64,000 nucleotides of DNA from Olivibacter sp. SDN3 (GCF_014334135.1 NZ_CP060497.1:5332001-5396000); one strand, 5' to 3'; positions 10,020 through 19,255 are shown, counted from the stretch's first letter. Translations and numbers: made by a program. The notes: generated from the letters alone by a model not told the origin.

Positions 10020-11198
10020 ATGTTTATGCAAAAAGTTAAAGTAGCTTTCTTTGCTGAGATTTTACTTGAAGAGAAAGATGGTGCATCACGAACCATGTTC
10101 CAACTCATTAGAAGGATCCCGCAACAGCAATTTGAATTCCTATTTGTATATGGTGATGGCCCTAAACAACTTTTAAATTACTCGTCTGTTAAAGTTCCAG
10201 CGCTCACTATCCCCAATAATAAAAATTACACCTTGTCTATTCCCGTATTGGCTCGGCAGCTGAAAAAGCAGCTGGATGCTTTTAATCCCGATATCGTACA
10301 TATTGCGACACCCTCGTTTTTAGGGCATTTCGCGCTGAAATACGCTAGGGAGCAGCATATCCCAGTTGTCAGCATTTATCATACCCATTTTGTATCTTAT
10401 ATAGACTATTATTGTAAACATCTACCTTTTCTCGTGAGGCCGATCAAAAAATACCTTACATCGAAAAGCAGGAAATTTTACAATAGATGTGATTTTATCT
10501 ATATACCTTCTAAGAGTATAAAAACAGAATTGATAAATCAGGGTATCCATTCTTCAAAAATGCAAATATGGGAACGGGGTATTGACTGCAAGCTTTTCAA
10601 TCCGACTAAAAGAGATCCAAACCTATTACGGGAAATAACAGGAAATGATTTACCCAATATATTGTTTGCAAGCCGATTAGTTTGGGAGAAGAACTTAAAA
10701 ACTTTATTCAGAATATATCAGTTGATTAAGCTAAATGCGATAGCTTGCAATTTTATTGTAGTGGGCGATGGCATAGCTAGAAAAAGTTGTGAGCGGGAAA
10801 TGAAGGGAGCCTTTTTCCTGGGGCAGCTCAATCATGAAAAATTAGCCACCATTTATGCCTCATCAACTATTTTTGTCTTCCCGTCTATCAGTGAAACCTA
10901 TGGAAATGTTGTGGCAGAAGCCATGGCCTCTGGTCTACCTTGTATCATCGCAGCTGCCGGTGGGTCAAAGGATCTTATTGAACATGCTATCGATGGTTTT
11001 TCCTGTACACCAGATAAGGAAAATGAGTACGTCGCACGAATCCGAACACTTTTAGAAAACAAGACATTGTATAGCAAATTTCAAGTTTTGGGTCTGGAAA
11101 AGAGTAAAAAACTAAATTGGGATACCTTGGCTAACACCTATTTTACAGACATCGCAAACCTAGGCAATATACTCCCTACTCATAAAGTTACTTCCTGA
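10020..11198 (+). CDS. Glycosyltransferase family 4 protein (first of a three-gene operon)
   Basis: A 392-residue GT-B fold glycosyltransferase. The C-terminal nucleotide-sugar site is SETYGNVVAEAMASGLP, with the two glutamates of the EX7E motif. The N-terminal domain (EILLEEKDGASRTMFQLIRRI; HIATPSFLGHFALKYA) resembles diacylglycerol glucosyltransferases and mannosyltransferases of the GT4 family. Translation could also start at the third codon (10026). The gene is followed after 5 bases by a flippase-like membrane protein and then another GT4 enzyme, suggesting assembly of a glycolipid or exopolysaccharide. Acceptor and donor cannot be told from sequence. Confidence 0.85.
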   Translation: MFMQKVKVAFFAEILLEEKDGASRTMFQLIRRIPQQQFEFLFVYGDGPKQLLNYSSVKVPALTIPNNKNYTLSIPVLARQLKKQLDAFNPDIVHIATPSFLGHFALKYAREQHIPVVSIYHTHFVSYIDYYCKHLPFLVRPIKKYLTSKSRKFYNRCDFIYIPSKSIKTELINQGIHSSKMQIWERGIDCKLFNPTKRDPNLLREITGNDLPNILFASRLVWEKNLKTLFRIYQLIKLNAIACNFIVVGDGIARKSCEREMKGAFFLGQLNHEKLATIYASSTIFVFPSISETYGNVVAEAMASGLPCIIAAAGGSKDLIEHAIDGFSCTPDKENEYVARIRTLLENKTLYSKFQVLGLEKSKKLNWDTLANTYFTDIANLGNILPTHKVTS

Positions 11199-11203
11199 TC
11201 AAC

Positions 11204-12163
11204 ATGGTTAAAATTATTAAAATACTTTTTGTATTATCTATTGTCTTATCATTGGGAATATTTATCGTACGTACGGATCTTCATTTGGTAAGGCTATCGC
11301 TCCTGGCCATCAAATGGAGGTTTGTATGGCTAATCTTAATTACCTTTCTAGCCTATTTCCTTGGAACAATAGCCTGGAAATTGTGTTTAGGAAAGGAAGG
11401 TCGATCGGTAAGCCTTTTCCATCTTTATTGGATACGGTTAATCAGTGAAACAGTAAGCATGTTCAATCCGAGTAGCATTATTGGTGGCGAATTACTCAAA
11501 GTAGAACTTGTCAAACCCTACATCACTCAAGAAAACACCATCATAAACTCTGTGATTATCTCCCGCTTACTAACGATCAGCTCTCAATTATTGATGTGTA
11601 CTCTGGCATTTATACTATTAGCCGGTCAACATCACCAATCAATATTAAACATATCAGCTCCTTCACCTATGAAAACAATCATATTCCTAGGTGTTGCCTT
11701 AGCTATATTGGTTGGCCTTTATCGGTTCGGTAAAAGCATAGCTTTTTTTAACCGACTTGTAAAACGTGTGCAGATAATCGTCAGTCAAATTCGAAAACAT
11801 TGTTACCGGGAAAAATGGATGTTGTGTTTAGCCTTTTTGGTTTTCTGTCTCCATTGGTTTGTTGGTTCGTTAGAGTTTTATTTGATTCTCCGCTTTCTAA
11901 ATGCTGACATTCAGCTAATAGATGGACTCATGATGGATATGGGAGTTATTGTTTTTAAATCGTTAGGTGCCTTTGTTCCCGGACAATTAGGTATTGAAGA
12001 GTACGGTAATAAATTGATGTTGATTGCTTTTGGCTTTAAAGGTATGGCTTTGTGGTTAAGCGTATCCATCCTTCGCCGTGCACGTCAGTTAGTTTGGATT
12101 GTGCTAAGCATCCTATATTACACCATACCGTACAAGAAACTCATTAGGTTACAAGCCCTTTAA
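11204..12163 (+). CDS. Lysylphosphatidylglycerol synthase transmembrane domain / UPF0104 family membrane protein
   Basis: A 319-residue polytopic membrane protein with about eight hydrophobic segments. The features fit the UPF0104 / LPG-synthase TM family (GtrA-unrelated flippase-like proteins): the 'GGELLKVELVKPYIT' loop after the second or third segment, and a late 'KSLGAFVPGQLGIEEYGNKL' block. Related domains translocate aminoacylated or glycosylated lipids. It is sandwiched with 4-5 base spacings between two GT4 glycosyltransferases, which supports transport of their lipid-linked product. No catalytic aminoacyl-transfer domain is fused. Confidence 0.75.
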   Translation: MVKIIKILFVLSIVLSLGIFIVRTDLHLVRLSLLAIKWRFVWLILITFLAYFLGTIAWKLCLGKEGRSVSLFHLYWIRLISETVSMFNPSSIIGGELLKVELVKPYITQENTIINSVIISRLLTISSQLLMCTLAFILLAGQHHQSILNISAPSPMKTIIFLGVALAILVGLYRFGKSIAFFNRLVKRVQIIVSQIRKHCYREKWMLCLAFLVFCLHWFVGSLEFYLILRFLNADIQLIDGLMMDMGVIVFKSLGAFVPGQLGIEEYGNKLMLIAFGFKGMALWLSVSILRRARQLVWIVLSILYYTIPYKKLIRLQAL

Positions 12164-12167
12164 GAAC

Positions 12168-13364
12168 ATGGAAATTTTATTTGTGAGCCATAAACATCCA
12201 CCTAGTACCGGGGGCATGGAAAAACAAAGCTTTGAACTCATAAAGCGAATGAAAAAAAAATGTACCGTGTACGAATTAGTTTATAAAGGAGTGGGTAGCA
12301 GGTTAAACTTTTTTTTAGGTTTACGGCGAGAGATCAAAAATATATTGCATCGACATCCGAATATAAAAATCATCCATTTTAATGATGCCATGATTGCTTG
12401 TTTCTACTCGGTATGTGGTAAAAAATTCCCGGTAAAACATACGGTTACCCTACACGGTCTGGATGTGGTTTTTCCAAGTTGGATTTATAGGAAATTCATC
12501 TTTCCGCAACTGAATAGTTTTGACTTACTCTTGCCTGTAAGTAAAGCTACGGCTGCCGAAGCCCGTTTGCTAGGAATCAATAAAGATAAAATACATGTTG
12601 TACACAATGGTGTAGACGAGTCCATTGCACAGTATAAATTCTCCCTTAGTTTTCATGACGACTTTTATAGACGATACCATATTGATTTAAAAGGCAAACA
12701 CCTCCTCATAGCTCTTGGGAGGCCTGTCAAAAGAAAAGGGTTCTCTTGGTTTATAGAACATGTGATGCCTTTACTGAACAAGGATTACCTCTTGCTTTTT
12801 ATTGGGCCATTTCATAGTCGGCCCACCCCATATGAAAAATGGACACGTTTTATCCCAGAATTTTTAAAACGAAAATTGGATCTCTTTTTAGGTGCACCTT
12901 CTGACGAAGCAAAATTAAGAAAATTACTGGCACTTCCACCTATTAGAAAGAGAGCCAAACATTTAGGTCGACTGCCATTAGATGAAATTTTAAACCTTTT
13001 ACATCACGCTACGGCATTTATTATGCCCAATATAGCTATTGCCGGAGACATGGAAGGTTTCGGTTTAGTGTGTTTAGAAGCAGCGCTCTGCGGTACGACG
13101 GTGTTGGCATCTAATATTGGCGGGATTCCTGACGCTATTGTTGACGGTAAAAACGGCTACCTGCTTCCTCACTCCGATGCAGCGATATGGGCAGAAAGGC
13201 TCAACAATCTTATGCAGCAAGAACTACCTATCGAACATTCTACAGCCTTTAAGCATTACACCCTCGAAAATTACAGTTGGGAAAAAATGGTAAACGGTTA
13301 CTATAGTGTATTTACAACATTAGCAGCTTCGTCTGCTAATGTTGCGGAATCAGTTTCCAATTAA
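12168..13364 (+). CDS. Glycosyltransferase family 4 protein (third gene of operon)
   Basis: A 398-residue GT-B glycosyltransferase. The N-terminus (VSHKHPPSTGGMEKQSFELI) carries the glycine-rich donor-domain turn, the central 'LIALGRPVKRKGFSWFIEHV' is the typical linker into the second domain, and EGFGLVCLEAALCGTTV holds the EX7E glutamates. An inserted segment around residues 215-260 is basic and aromatic and may touch the membrane. Its last 29 bases overlap the end of the convergent endonuclease/phosphatase gene, and a 12-bp stem-loop lies in this overlap. Confidence 0.85.
   Translation: MEILFVSHKHPPSTGGMEKQSFELIKRMKKKCTVYELVYKGVGSRLNFFLGLRREIKNILHRHPNIKIIHFNDAMIACFYSVCGKKFPVKHTVTLHGLDVVFPSWIYRKFIFPQLNSFDLLLPVSKATAAEARLLGINKDKIHVVHNGVDESIAQYKFSLSFHDDFYRRYHIDLKGKHLLIALGRPVKRKGFSWFIEHVMPLLNKDYLLLFIGPFHSRPTPYEKWTRFIPEFLKRKLDLFLGAPSDEAKLRKLLALPPIRKRAKHLGRLPLDEILNLLHHATAFIMPNIAIAGDMEGFGLVCLEAALCGTTVLASNIGGIPDAIVDGKNGYLLPHSDAAIWAERLNNLMQQELPIEHSTAFKHYTLENYSWEKMVNGYYSVFTTLAASSANVAESVSN
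13315..13344. terminator. Stem-loop spanning the convergent gene ends
   Basis: A perfect 12-bp inverted repeat (13315-13326 and 13333-13344) encloses a 6-base loop. It lies inside the 3' coding end of the glycosyltransferase and covers the stop region of the opposite gene. Neither side has a long T tract, so an intrinsic bidirectional terminator or an RNA-stabilising 3' hairpin is likely but unproven. Confidence 0.55.
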
Positions 13365-14319
13365 ACACTAGACTAACGGGACAGTGATCAGACAATGGAA
13401 ACCCTTGCTCATTATTAAAGGTTCCATACTCATAACGATAGTTACTCGGCGTAAGTTTCAATTGAAGGTTGCTTCGATAAAGAATTTTATCAATGGACTC
13501 ACAGTCGTCATTCAACTCCAAGATATTCTCTTTAGCAAAAGCTCTGAATACCGGTAGATTATTGTTGCTTTTAAGTTCCACCCACGCATCTTGCAAATCA
13601 TTATCAGCTAAGAGATCGCGTATATTATCGTGCTCATAGCAAAAATGTGCATTCAAATCGCCCATAACAATCACGGCATTCCCTTCCGAATGCTGTTTGA
13701 TGTAATAAGACAACTGTTTGATATTCTTTCTCCGCGCAGCGGCGGCCCCGGGATCATCAGCGGAGTTGGCATGTACATTATAAAAATCGATATAAATATT
13801 TTTAGCGACTTCAATTCTGCTATAGGTAAAACCTTTAGGTGTTAGGCAATCTGCGCCACTGCAATTTTTCCAGGGCACCCGGTGTAAGGTTATGATAGGA
13901 AATTTAGATAGGGTATTTAACCCATCTCCAAACGGTACTTTACCTTTTGTTTTAGTTTTATAAGGGTGCTCATTGGATTTATATAAGAAACTATTATAGT
14001 TAAAATCTTCTTGTACGTGTACAATATCGTAGCTATTTAGGCGTCTACCGATCTCCGTTATGCTCGTGGTACGCTCTGTAACCGCACTACATATTAATTG
14101 CGGTAGGCCTGCTACATTGTAGGTGATAACAGAGAAGGTTCCCTCCGTGGATACGGGCAATTCGTCCGTTATTACCCTAGAAAAACCAGCAAAACCCGTC
14201 ACCTCAATGGGCACCCTACAGGTCTGAAAATACCAGACACAGATAATAGTTAGTATCAATAAAACAAATATGACATTCATTCGCCTGTTATTTACTTTAC
14301 GCTGAAGAACGACTTCCAT
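13336..14319 (-). CDS. Endonuclease/exonuclease/phosphatase family protein, membrane-anchored or secreted
   Basis: A 327-residue protein with one hydrophobic N-terminal segment (VIFVLLILTIICVWYF) followed by a DNase I-like fold. Fold motifs are visible in order: HVQED with the metal-binding glutamate, FYNVHANSADD, VIMGDLNAHF with the GDxN pair, and the C-terminal SDHCPV containing the catalytic Asp-His. The family includes nucleases, sphingomyelinases and inositol-phosphate phosphatases; the extracytoplasmic location favours a phosphodiesterase acting outside the cytoplasm. The gene is monocistronic, with a terminator of the neighbouring lipoprotein gene upstream and convergent overlap downstream. 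Confidence 0.75.
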   Translation of the reverse strand: MEVVLQRKVNNRRMNVIFVLLILTIICVWYFQTCRVPIEVTGFAGFSRVITDELPVSTEGTFSVITYNVAGLPQLICSAVTERTTSITEIGRRLNSYDIVHVQEDFNYNSFLYKSNEHPYKTKTKGKVPFGDGLNTLSKFPIITLHRVPWKNCSGADCLTPKGFTYSRIEVAKNIYIDFYNVHANSADDPGAAAARRKNIKQLSYYIKQHSEGNAVIVMGDLNAHFCYEHDNIRDLLADNDLQDAWVELKSNNNLPVFRAFAKENILELNDDCESIDKILYRSNLQLKLTPSNYRYEYGTFNNEQGFPLSDHCPVSLVFNWKLIPQH

Positions 14320-14427
14320 AAAAATAACGTTTTTCTCGGCATAAAGCTAGCATGGCGACTTAAATTGAAAATCGTTTTATTATTAAGGGTTTGTTATTTT
14401 TTAGAGAATGGAAGACAGGAAGGTAAT

Positions 14428-14463
14428 ATAAAAAACGGCTATCCCCGGTGGAGACAGCCGTTT
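14428..14463 (-). terminator. Rho-independent terminator after the beta-helix lipoprotein gene
   Basis: Read on the minus strand, AAACGGCT (14456-14463) pairs with AGCCGTTT (14433-14440) and is followed by a run of T. It lies 24 bases beyond the stop codon of the lipoprotein gene. Confidence 0.85.
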
Positions 14464-14486
14464 AGCGCTTATTGTTTTATTAGCTA

Positions 14487-15620
14487 TTAATTTCCGGTTA
14501 AATGCGCATCTGCCCATAAAGACCAGTCGGGCCGTTCAGCACCGTTACCAGCACCACTGGCACCTTCATCTTCTACGAAGGCTGTAGCATCACCTTTGTC
14601 AGGCACGTTGTCGAAAGCGACACCTTGAATAGGATTGGTGGTGAAATGAGCCGTCGAATTTGCTCCGCTTATTTCGACTCCTTTTCCTGCTACAAAATCT
14701 TTCAAATATAAATTTGTAATACTTCCCAACGTACCGCGGCGCAAAATAATACCTGCTTCAGCAGTAACGTCTCCACTGTTACGTCCGATTAATGTCACAT
14801 TTGATAAGGTCGGATTTGAAACAGGTTCGAGATCCTCATTATTTTGATCACTATCTGCTTCTATACCACGGCTATCGCTGGAAAACGCGGTAGCTACGGA
14901 TTGATCGGAGTACAGATTGGTTACGGTGCCATTCCATCCTTCGGCCCAGTCGAAAGCATCATCCTGTGAACCAATTACTGTGAGATTTTCTCCATTTACC
15001 GAACCACCAAACCATTCGATACCGTCATCAGATACTTGGTAAACATGGATATTATTAACGGTGGTACCGGAACCAACTGCATAGAAAGTAATACCGTTAA
15101 ATTCTGATTCAGAATTGATTAAAGCACCGGAATATTCAACAATGATGTGCGATAACGTACCAGAGTTGTCGGCCGGATTGTCTCCACCATAAGTCAAACC
15201 GGTAACTTCAGCTTGAGCATTTGCACCTTTGTTGGTTAAAGCATTTCCGCAAATCACGATTCCTCCCCATTGCCCAGCAGCTTTGGTTGCTGCATTTGAA
15301 GTAAAAATGATCGGCGCGTCAGCAGTGCCCACAGCATTGATCCTTGCCCCGCGCTCGACTGCTAGAAAGGCGACATTTGATTCTTCTGAAGCGTCCGCCT
15401 CTATTCTTGTTCCCGCTTCAATAGTCAAAGTAGCCCCTGCTTTAACGTACACCGAACCACTTAATGTATAAACAGTATCTGCGGATAAAGTGCGATCACC
15501 GCTTATATCACCTGAGAGTACACCTTCGCCTACTGGATTATTTGGCGTAGGGGTGTCATTATCGCTACAGCTCGCTAATAATACCGCAACTGCCAACATA
15601 CTAAATAATAACTTTTTCAT
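14487..15620 (-). CDS. Beta-helix-like surface lipoprotein partnered with a TonB receptor
   Basis: A 377-residue lipoprotein (LLASC, Cys18). After a Thr/Pro/Asn linker, the rest consists of short beta-strand turns with Gly, Asn and Asp at corners (YTLSGSVYVKAGATLTIEAG; HIIVEYSG; VSDDGIEWFGG; IGSQDDAFDWAEG), which suggests a right-handed parallel beta-helix. I recognise no enzymatic signature, although the Asp-Asp-Gly clusters could bind a metal or ligand. It follows the TonB receptor gene after 42 bases and ends at a terminator, so the two form one operon. It may serve the receptor as a surface binding subunit, in the position SusD has in other systems, but it is not SusD-like. The ligand is unknown. 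Confidence 0.7.
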   Translation of the reverse strand: MKKLLFSMLAVAVLLASCSDNDTPTPNNPVGEGVLSGDISGDRTLSADTVYTLSGSVYVKAGATLTIEAGTRIEADASEESNVAFLAVERGARINAVGTADAPIIFTSNAATKAAGQWGGIVICGNALTNKGANAQAEVTGLTYGGDNPADNSGTLSHIIVEYSGALINSESEFNGITFYAVGSGTTVNNIHVYQVSDDGIEWFGGSVNGENLTVIGSQDDAFDWAEGWNGTVTNLYSDQSVATAFSSDSRGIEADSDQNNEDLEPVSNPTLSNVTLIGRNSGDVTAEAGIILRRGTLGSITNLYLKDFVAGKGVEISGANSTAHFTTNPIQGVAFDNVPDKGDATAFVEDEGASGAGNGAERPDWSLWADAHLTGN

Positions 15621-15662
15621 AATGTAAAATTTAAATTTTCTGTTTTTCTTGTTTATGTTTAT

Positions 15663-18422
15663 TTAAAAGATTTTATATTTGAGTCCGAGACTAAAATCCA
15701 ACCCTCTACGATAGGAATAAACTTCCTCATCCGCATCCTCATTCTGTTGTTCCATACGGATACGGCTATCCGTTAAATTATTCACCTTTAGACCCAGCTG
15801 CCAGTGACGGCCGATATCTGTGTTAGCGACCAATCCAATAATAGGGTATCCCCTTTCCACAATATTTCCACGCCCAAAAGATCCGAGTGAAAAAATACGG
15901 TCGTAGAAATAGTTACCGATAATGGATACGGTAGGACTAAAAGCCCGGCCCTGAAATTTGTAAGTCAAATCCGCATTTACTAATAATGGAGAAGCTCCCT
16001 GAAGTCCGTCTCTATCGGTGTTAAAATTTACCGCTATCGATTGTTCAGTCTCGGCGGTTACTTTTTGTGGATCCAATTCTTGGCGGGTATACATGTAAGT
16101 TACATTTACGCCTCCCGAAAAGTATTCGTTAAAATCCTTTCTTACATCCAGTTCTGCTCCGACCACATAGGCAAAATCACCAGCATTTACGAAAGAAAAC
16201 GTATTAGGTGAAGCTGCATTAATCAGCGCCTGACTGATCGGATTGGCAATATATTTACCAAATACGCCGAAAGATAAAAGCTCATTCCGACTGGGAAATT
16301 TCTCCCACTTAATATCTAAATTATAATTGTCTGAGGGATAAACTGCTGCGTTACCTCTACTTATAAAAACAACATCTTCGTACTCAAAGGGAGCCTTTTC
16401 TAGAAACTGTGGTAAGGTATAAGACTTACTTGCAGCAAAACGTAGATTTTGACTTTCGGTTAAACTATACTTCAATGTAGCTTCTGGTAAGAAAAACAAT
16501 TTATCAATATCGGCGTCCCGAAAGTTTAAATTCGGTAGCTGTATGTTTGTATTCCAAGTCATTTTCTGCAATACTTTATCAGCTCTAAATCCTAAAGTAT
16601 AATTCAACCTGCTGCCGATATGCTGTTCAAAGTTGGCATACCCGCCATGAATATTTTGATCAATGGCATAAGTGAAGGGCGTTAAATTAGTGTTATTACG
16701 TTGTGTTAATATGCTGAAACGTCCTGAACCAGTGGACTCTGGAGGGTCTAAATTAGTAGGATTAATAAATGCATCAATATTATCTTTATCTGCTGCGACG
16801 TTTCCTAAAATACGTATATTATATTGGTTGGCATCAAAATTTCGCTTTTTCATCTTACCTGTGTAACCAATTGTAAGATTGCCCTTGTATCCATTAGCTC
16901 CATCTGGAAACAGTTGATATTTCAACGCAGCTCGACCAGCCCACTCCTTTTCATCGATATACTGGAAATAGCGATTCTGACTATACGCCGCTGCCGTATT
17001 ATAGATGTAATTGTCATTGTTGCCTAAAATTAAATTATTTGTTATACGATCAGGCATATCAGCATTTACTAGGCTATACGAAGCGCCCCAATCCAAACTC
17101 AACCGCTCTCTTAATTGATGTTCACCCAATAGCTGATTTAACCATAGTTGATTTTGCAAAGTCAATGTTTGCCGCATAAATCGTTCTTGGTTACGTTCCG
17201 GTGGAAGAATTACATTGTACTCATTAACAGAACTTGAAGATCCATTGATAAAAACAGTGTTATATTTCAAAGAATGGCGTTCATTCAATCTATACTTTAC
17301 ATTTAACATGCCTGTTGTATGACTGGTATAAACATACTTATCTACATTAAAATAATCCGCAATTACAATATCTTGTCGATTGCCTATAATACGCTCAGAT
17401 CCCTTCCGATAAGTAAAATCATTTTCATAAGCCACCGTTGCAAATAAACTAAGTGAACCTGCACGCCCCACGTTCCATGAATTTCCACCTGTAACGCCAA
17501 AGTTCAAGTTATATGGCCTTTGATTGACAACGGGTGACCAAGGGCTATCAAATTGATACTCCCGGATTGTTGTGGGCTTATATATATTATAAAAACCGCT
17601 CTTTTGTAGGTTGGCGGCTTGTTTGAAATCCGCTCCAAAAGCCTGTGTGTTGATACCCGTACCGACATTTACTTCCAAATTGGGACGACCTGTATGCTCT
17701 TTAGAGATAATATTGACGGAAGCTCCACCAACATCTCCATACGTATCGGCTGTATATATTTTACTAATAGCTACTGACTGTATCACATCGGTGCCAAAAA
17801 GATTGAGCGCTACATTTTTACTGGTTGGCTCGTTAGAAGGCAAAGGCAAACCATTTAAAAAAGTGCTATTGTAACGATCACCTAATCCGCGAACAAAAAT
17901 CCCCGATGTTCCCTCCTGTTTTGCAATACCGGTAACTTTAGTTAGTGCTACTTCTGCATTGCTTATACCTTTACGGCCCATTTCCTGTGCACCAATACTT
18001 TGAGTAATTACCGCTGATGTCATCTGCTGGCGCAACAACGCTGATTCAGTATCCCTTCTCACCTCTTCGGTAATCACGACATCATCCAACATATTGGCTG
18101 TGGCCTGCATGGCTAGATCATGCGTTAATGTTTCATTTGCTCTTATGCTAACCGTATCTTTATGTGTTTGATAACCGATATAGCTGAAAACCAGAATATG
18201 CGTTCCCGGGGTTAGGCTCAATGAATATCCGCCTTGTACATCCGTGTTGACGCCCTGCTTCGTGCCTTCAACGACTACAGAAACCGAGGGCATCGTTTCA
18301 TTGCCCATCGATGCATCAGTTACCGTTCCCTTAATCGTTCCCCGTTGTTGGCCAAAGGCTAAAAAGCTACCTGATAGTAAAAATAAAAGTAAAAAGGTTG
18401 TGGTTTTGATTGTCTTCTTCAT
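15663..18422 (-). CDS. TonB-dependent receptor with carboxypeptidase-regulatory-like N-terminal domain
   Basis: A 919-residue outer-membrane receptor. A signal peptide (residues 1 to about 24, ending FGQ) precedes a carboxypeptidase D regulatory-like domain (GTIKGTVTDAS to about residue 110). A plug with VTGIAKQEGTSGIFVRGLGD and a 22-strand barrel ending in YKIF follow. The plug sequence 'GIFVRGLGDRYNSTFLNG' differs from SusC, which carries a conserved signature this protein lacks. It forms an operon with the beta-helix lipoprotein downstream. No sigma/anti-sigma pair adjoins it. The transported ligand cannot be deduced. Confidence 0.9.
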   Translation of the reverse strand: MKKTIKTTTFLLLFLLSGSFLAFGQQRGTIKGTVTDASMGNETMPSVSVVVEGTKQGVNTDVQGGYSLSLTPGTHILVFSYIGYQTHKDTVSIRANETLTHDLAMQATANMLDDVVITEEVRRDTESALLRQQMTSAVITQSIGAQEMGRKGISNAEVALTKVTGIAKQEGTSGIFVRGLGDRYNSTFLNGLPLPSNEPTSKNVALNLFGTDVIQSVAISKIYTADTYGDVGGASVNIISKEHTGRPNLEVNVGTGINTQAFGADFKQAANLQKSGFYNIYKPTTIREYQFDSPWSPVVNQRPYNLNFGVTGGNSWNVGRAGSLSLFATVAYENDFTYRKGSERIIGNRQDIVIADYFNVDKYVYTSHTTGMLNVKYRLNERHSLKYNTVFINGSSSSVNEYNVILPPERNQERFMRQTLTLQNQLWLNQLLGEHQLRERLSLDWGASYSLVNADMPDRITNNLILGNNDNYIYNTAAAYSQNRYFQYIDEKEWAGRAALKYQLFPDGANGYKGNLTIGYTGKMKKRNFDANQYNIRILGNVAADKDNIDAFINPTNLDPPESTGSGRFSILTQRNNTNLTPFTYAIDQNIHGGYANFEQHIGSRLNYTLGFRADKVLQKMTWNTNIQLPNLNFRDADIDKLFFLPEATLKYSLTESQNLRFAASKSYTLPQFLEKAPFEYEDVVFISRGNAAVYPSDNYNLDIKWEKFPSRNELLSFGVFGKYIANPISQALINAASPNTFSFVNAGDFAYVVGAELDVRKDFNEYFSGGVNVTYMYTRQELDPQKVTAETEQSIAVNFNTDRDGLQGASPLLVNADLTYKFQGRAFSPTVSIIGNYFYDRIFSLGSFGRGNIVERGYPIIGLVANTDIGRHWQLGLKVNNLTDSRIRMEQQNEDADEEVYSYRRGLDFSLGLKYKIF

Positions 18423-18688
18423 TCCTGCTAAATTCTCTGCAAGAATAGAAACACAATGTTAAGCTACAGATAAGTTAATCTTATGAATTGTTTAATTTTA
18501 TGTTAATAAATTGTTATATAGCTGATAGACAATAACTCATAATCTGTATATCTATTGTCTATTGAAGTACATGAAATCAACCATAATTAATCATCGATAC
18601 GACGATACGGATCTAAAGATGAGCCCTTCCCCTAACAGGGTTAGTACAACGCTGTTTTTACTAAACCGAATTAAGCAGTAGGATGACA
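18423..18688. other. Leader region of the TonB receptor gene
   Basis: AT-rich sequence directly upstream of the receptor start. A short CCCT/AGGG hairpin lies near 18631-18640. I could not find a convincing TTG-N19/20-TAnnTTTG promoter on the minus strand, although a weak TATTCTTG box lies close to the start. No gene is seen. Confidence 0.35.
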
Positions 18689-18751
18689 CGTTTAATTGCT
18701 TGGTTTAGGCTAATCGAAGCGGCAGTATAAGTCTTCAATAGCGTTGACTCC

Positions 18752-19255
18752 AATTGGCTTGATGTTAAACTCAACTAAGTTCATGATCAAGTTAACCGGA
18801 AATAAAGCGAAGTTAGTCGGCAAAAGGTTCAGGTCAGTTGAATTCATCATAAAGAAGAATAGTTTAGTGATGAAGTAAGTTGACTTCATGGCAATGCAAT
18901 GTTGCTTGAAGTCTAAGCAAATTAACATAGACTCAACTTTGACCGGAAATAAGGTCATTTAAATTGACTTTGTTGCAAAGCTAATTTGAGTGAGCTTAAT
19001 GTCAATTGACAACACCTCAAAATTAACCGACATAGCGGCGAAGTAGGTTGACTTAGAAGCTATGTATATTTGCTTTGGTATAGATCTATATTGCATAAGG
19101 TTCAACTAAATTGTCTTCACCTTTAAGCTGACTGTCTTTACCTTTAAGCTAATTGTGTTTACGGTGAAGATAATTGGTGTTAAGACTAAATAAGTCAGTT
19201 TCGTTTCAATGATAGTTGACTTCATCGCTAATCTATCTGGATTTGTCTTTAAGTT
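18752..19255. repeat. Degenerate 21-bp tandem repeat array, 24 in-phase units
   Basis: The sequence falls into 24 consecutive 21-base units with no phase slip over 504 bases, and weaker units probably extend left to about 18689. An approximate consensus is AATTGACTTNANNNYNAAGNT. By my alignment, unit position 4 is a pyrimidine and position 11 a purine in every unit, position 17 is A in 23 of 24, and position 9 is T in most. The best-matching neighbours are 19109-19129 and 19130-19150 (18 of 21 identical). Read on the minus strand the units form heptapeptides of the pattern x-hydrophobic-x-x-Lys-Ser/Thr-Ile/Thr with only two in-frame stops, but no start codon and no intact long frame. Function is unknown. 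Confidence 0.8.

Noticed and set aside
18710-18958. An 82-residue minus-strand open frame inside the 21-bp array
   Set aside because: It follows from the repeat periodicity and one stop-free stretch. No start with leader sequence, no homology, and the neighbouring units in the same frame contain stops.
18689-19255. CRISPR array
   Set aside because: Units are contiguous, with no conserved repeat alternating with unique spacers, and no cas genes are present.
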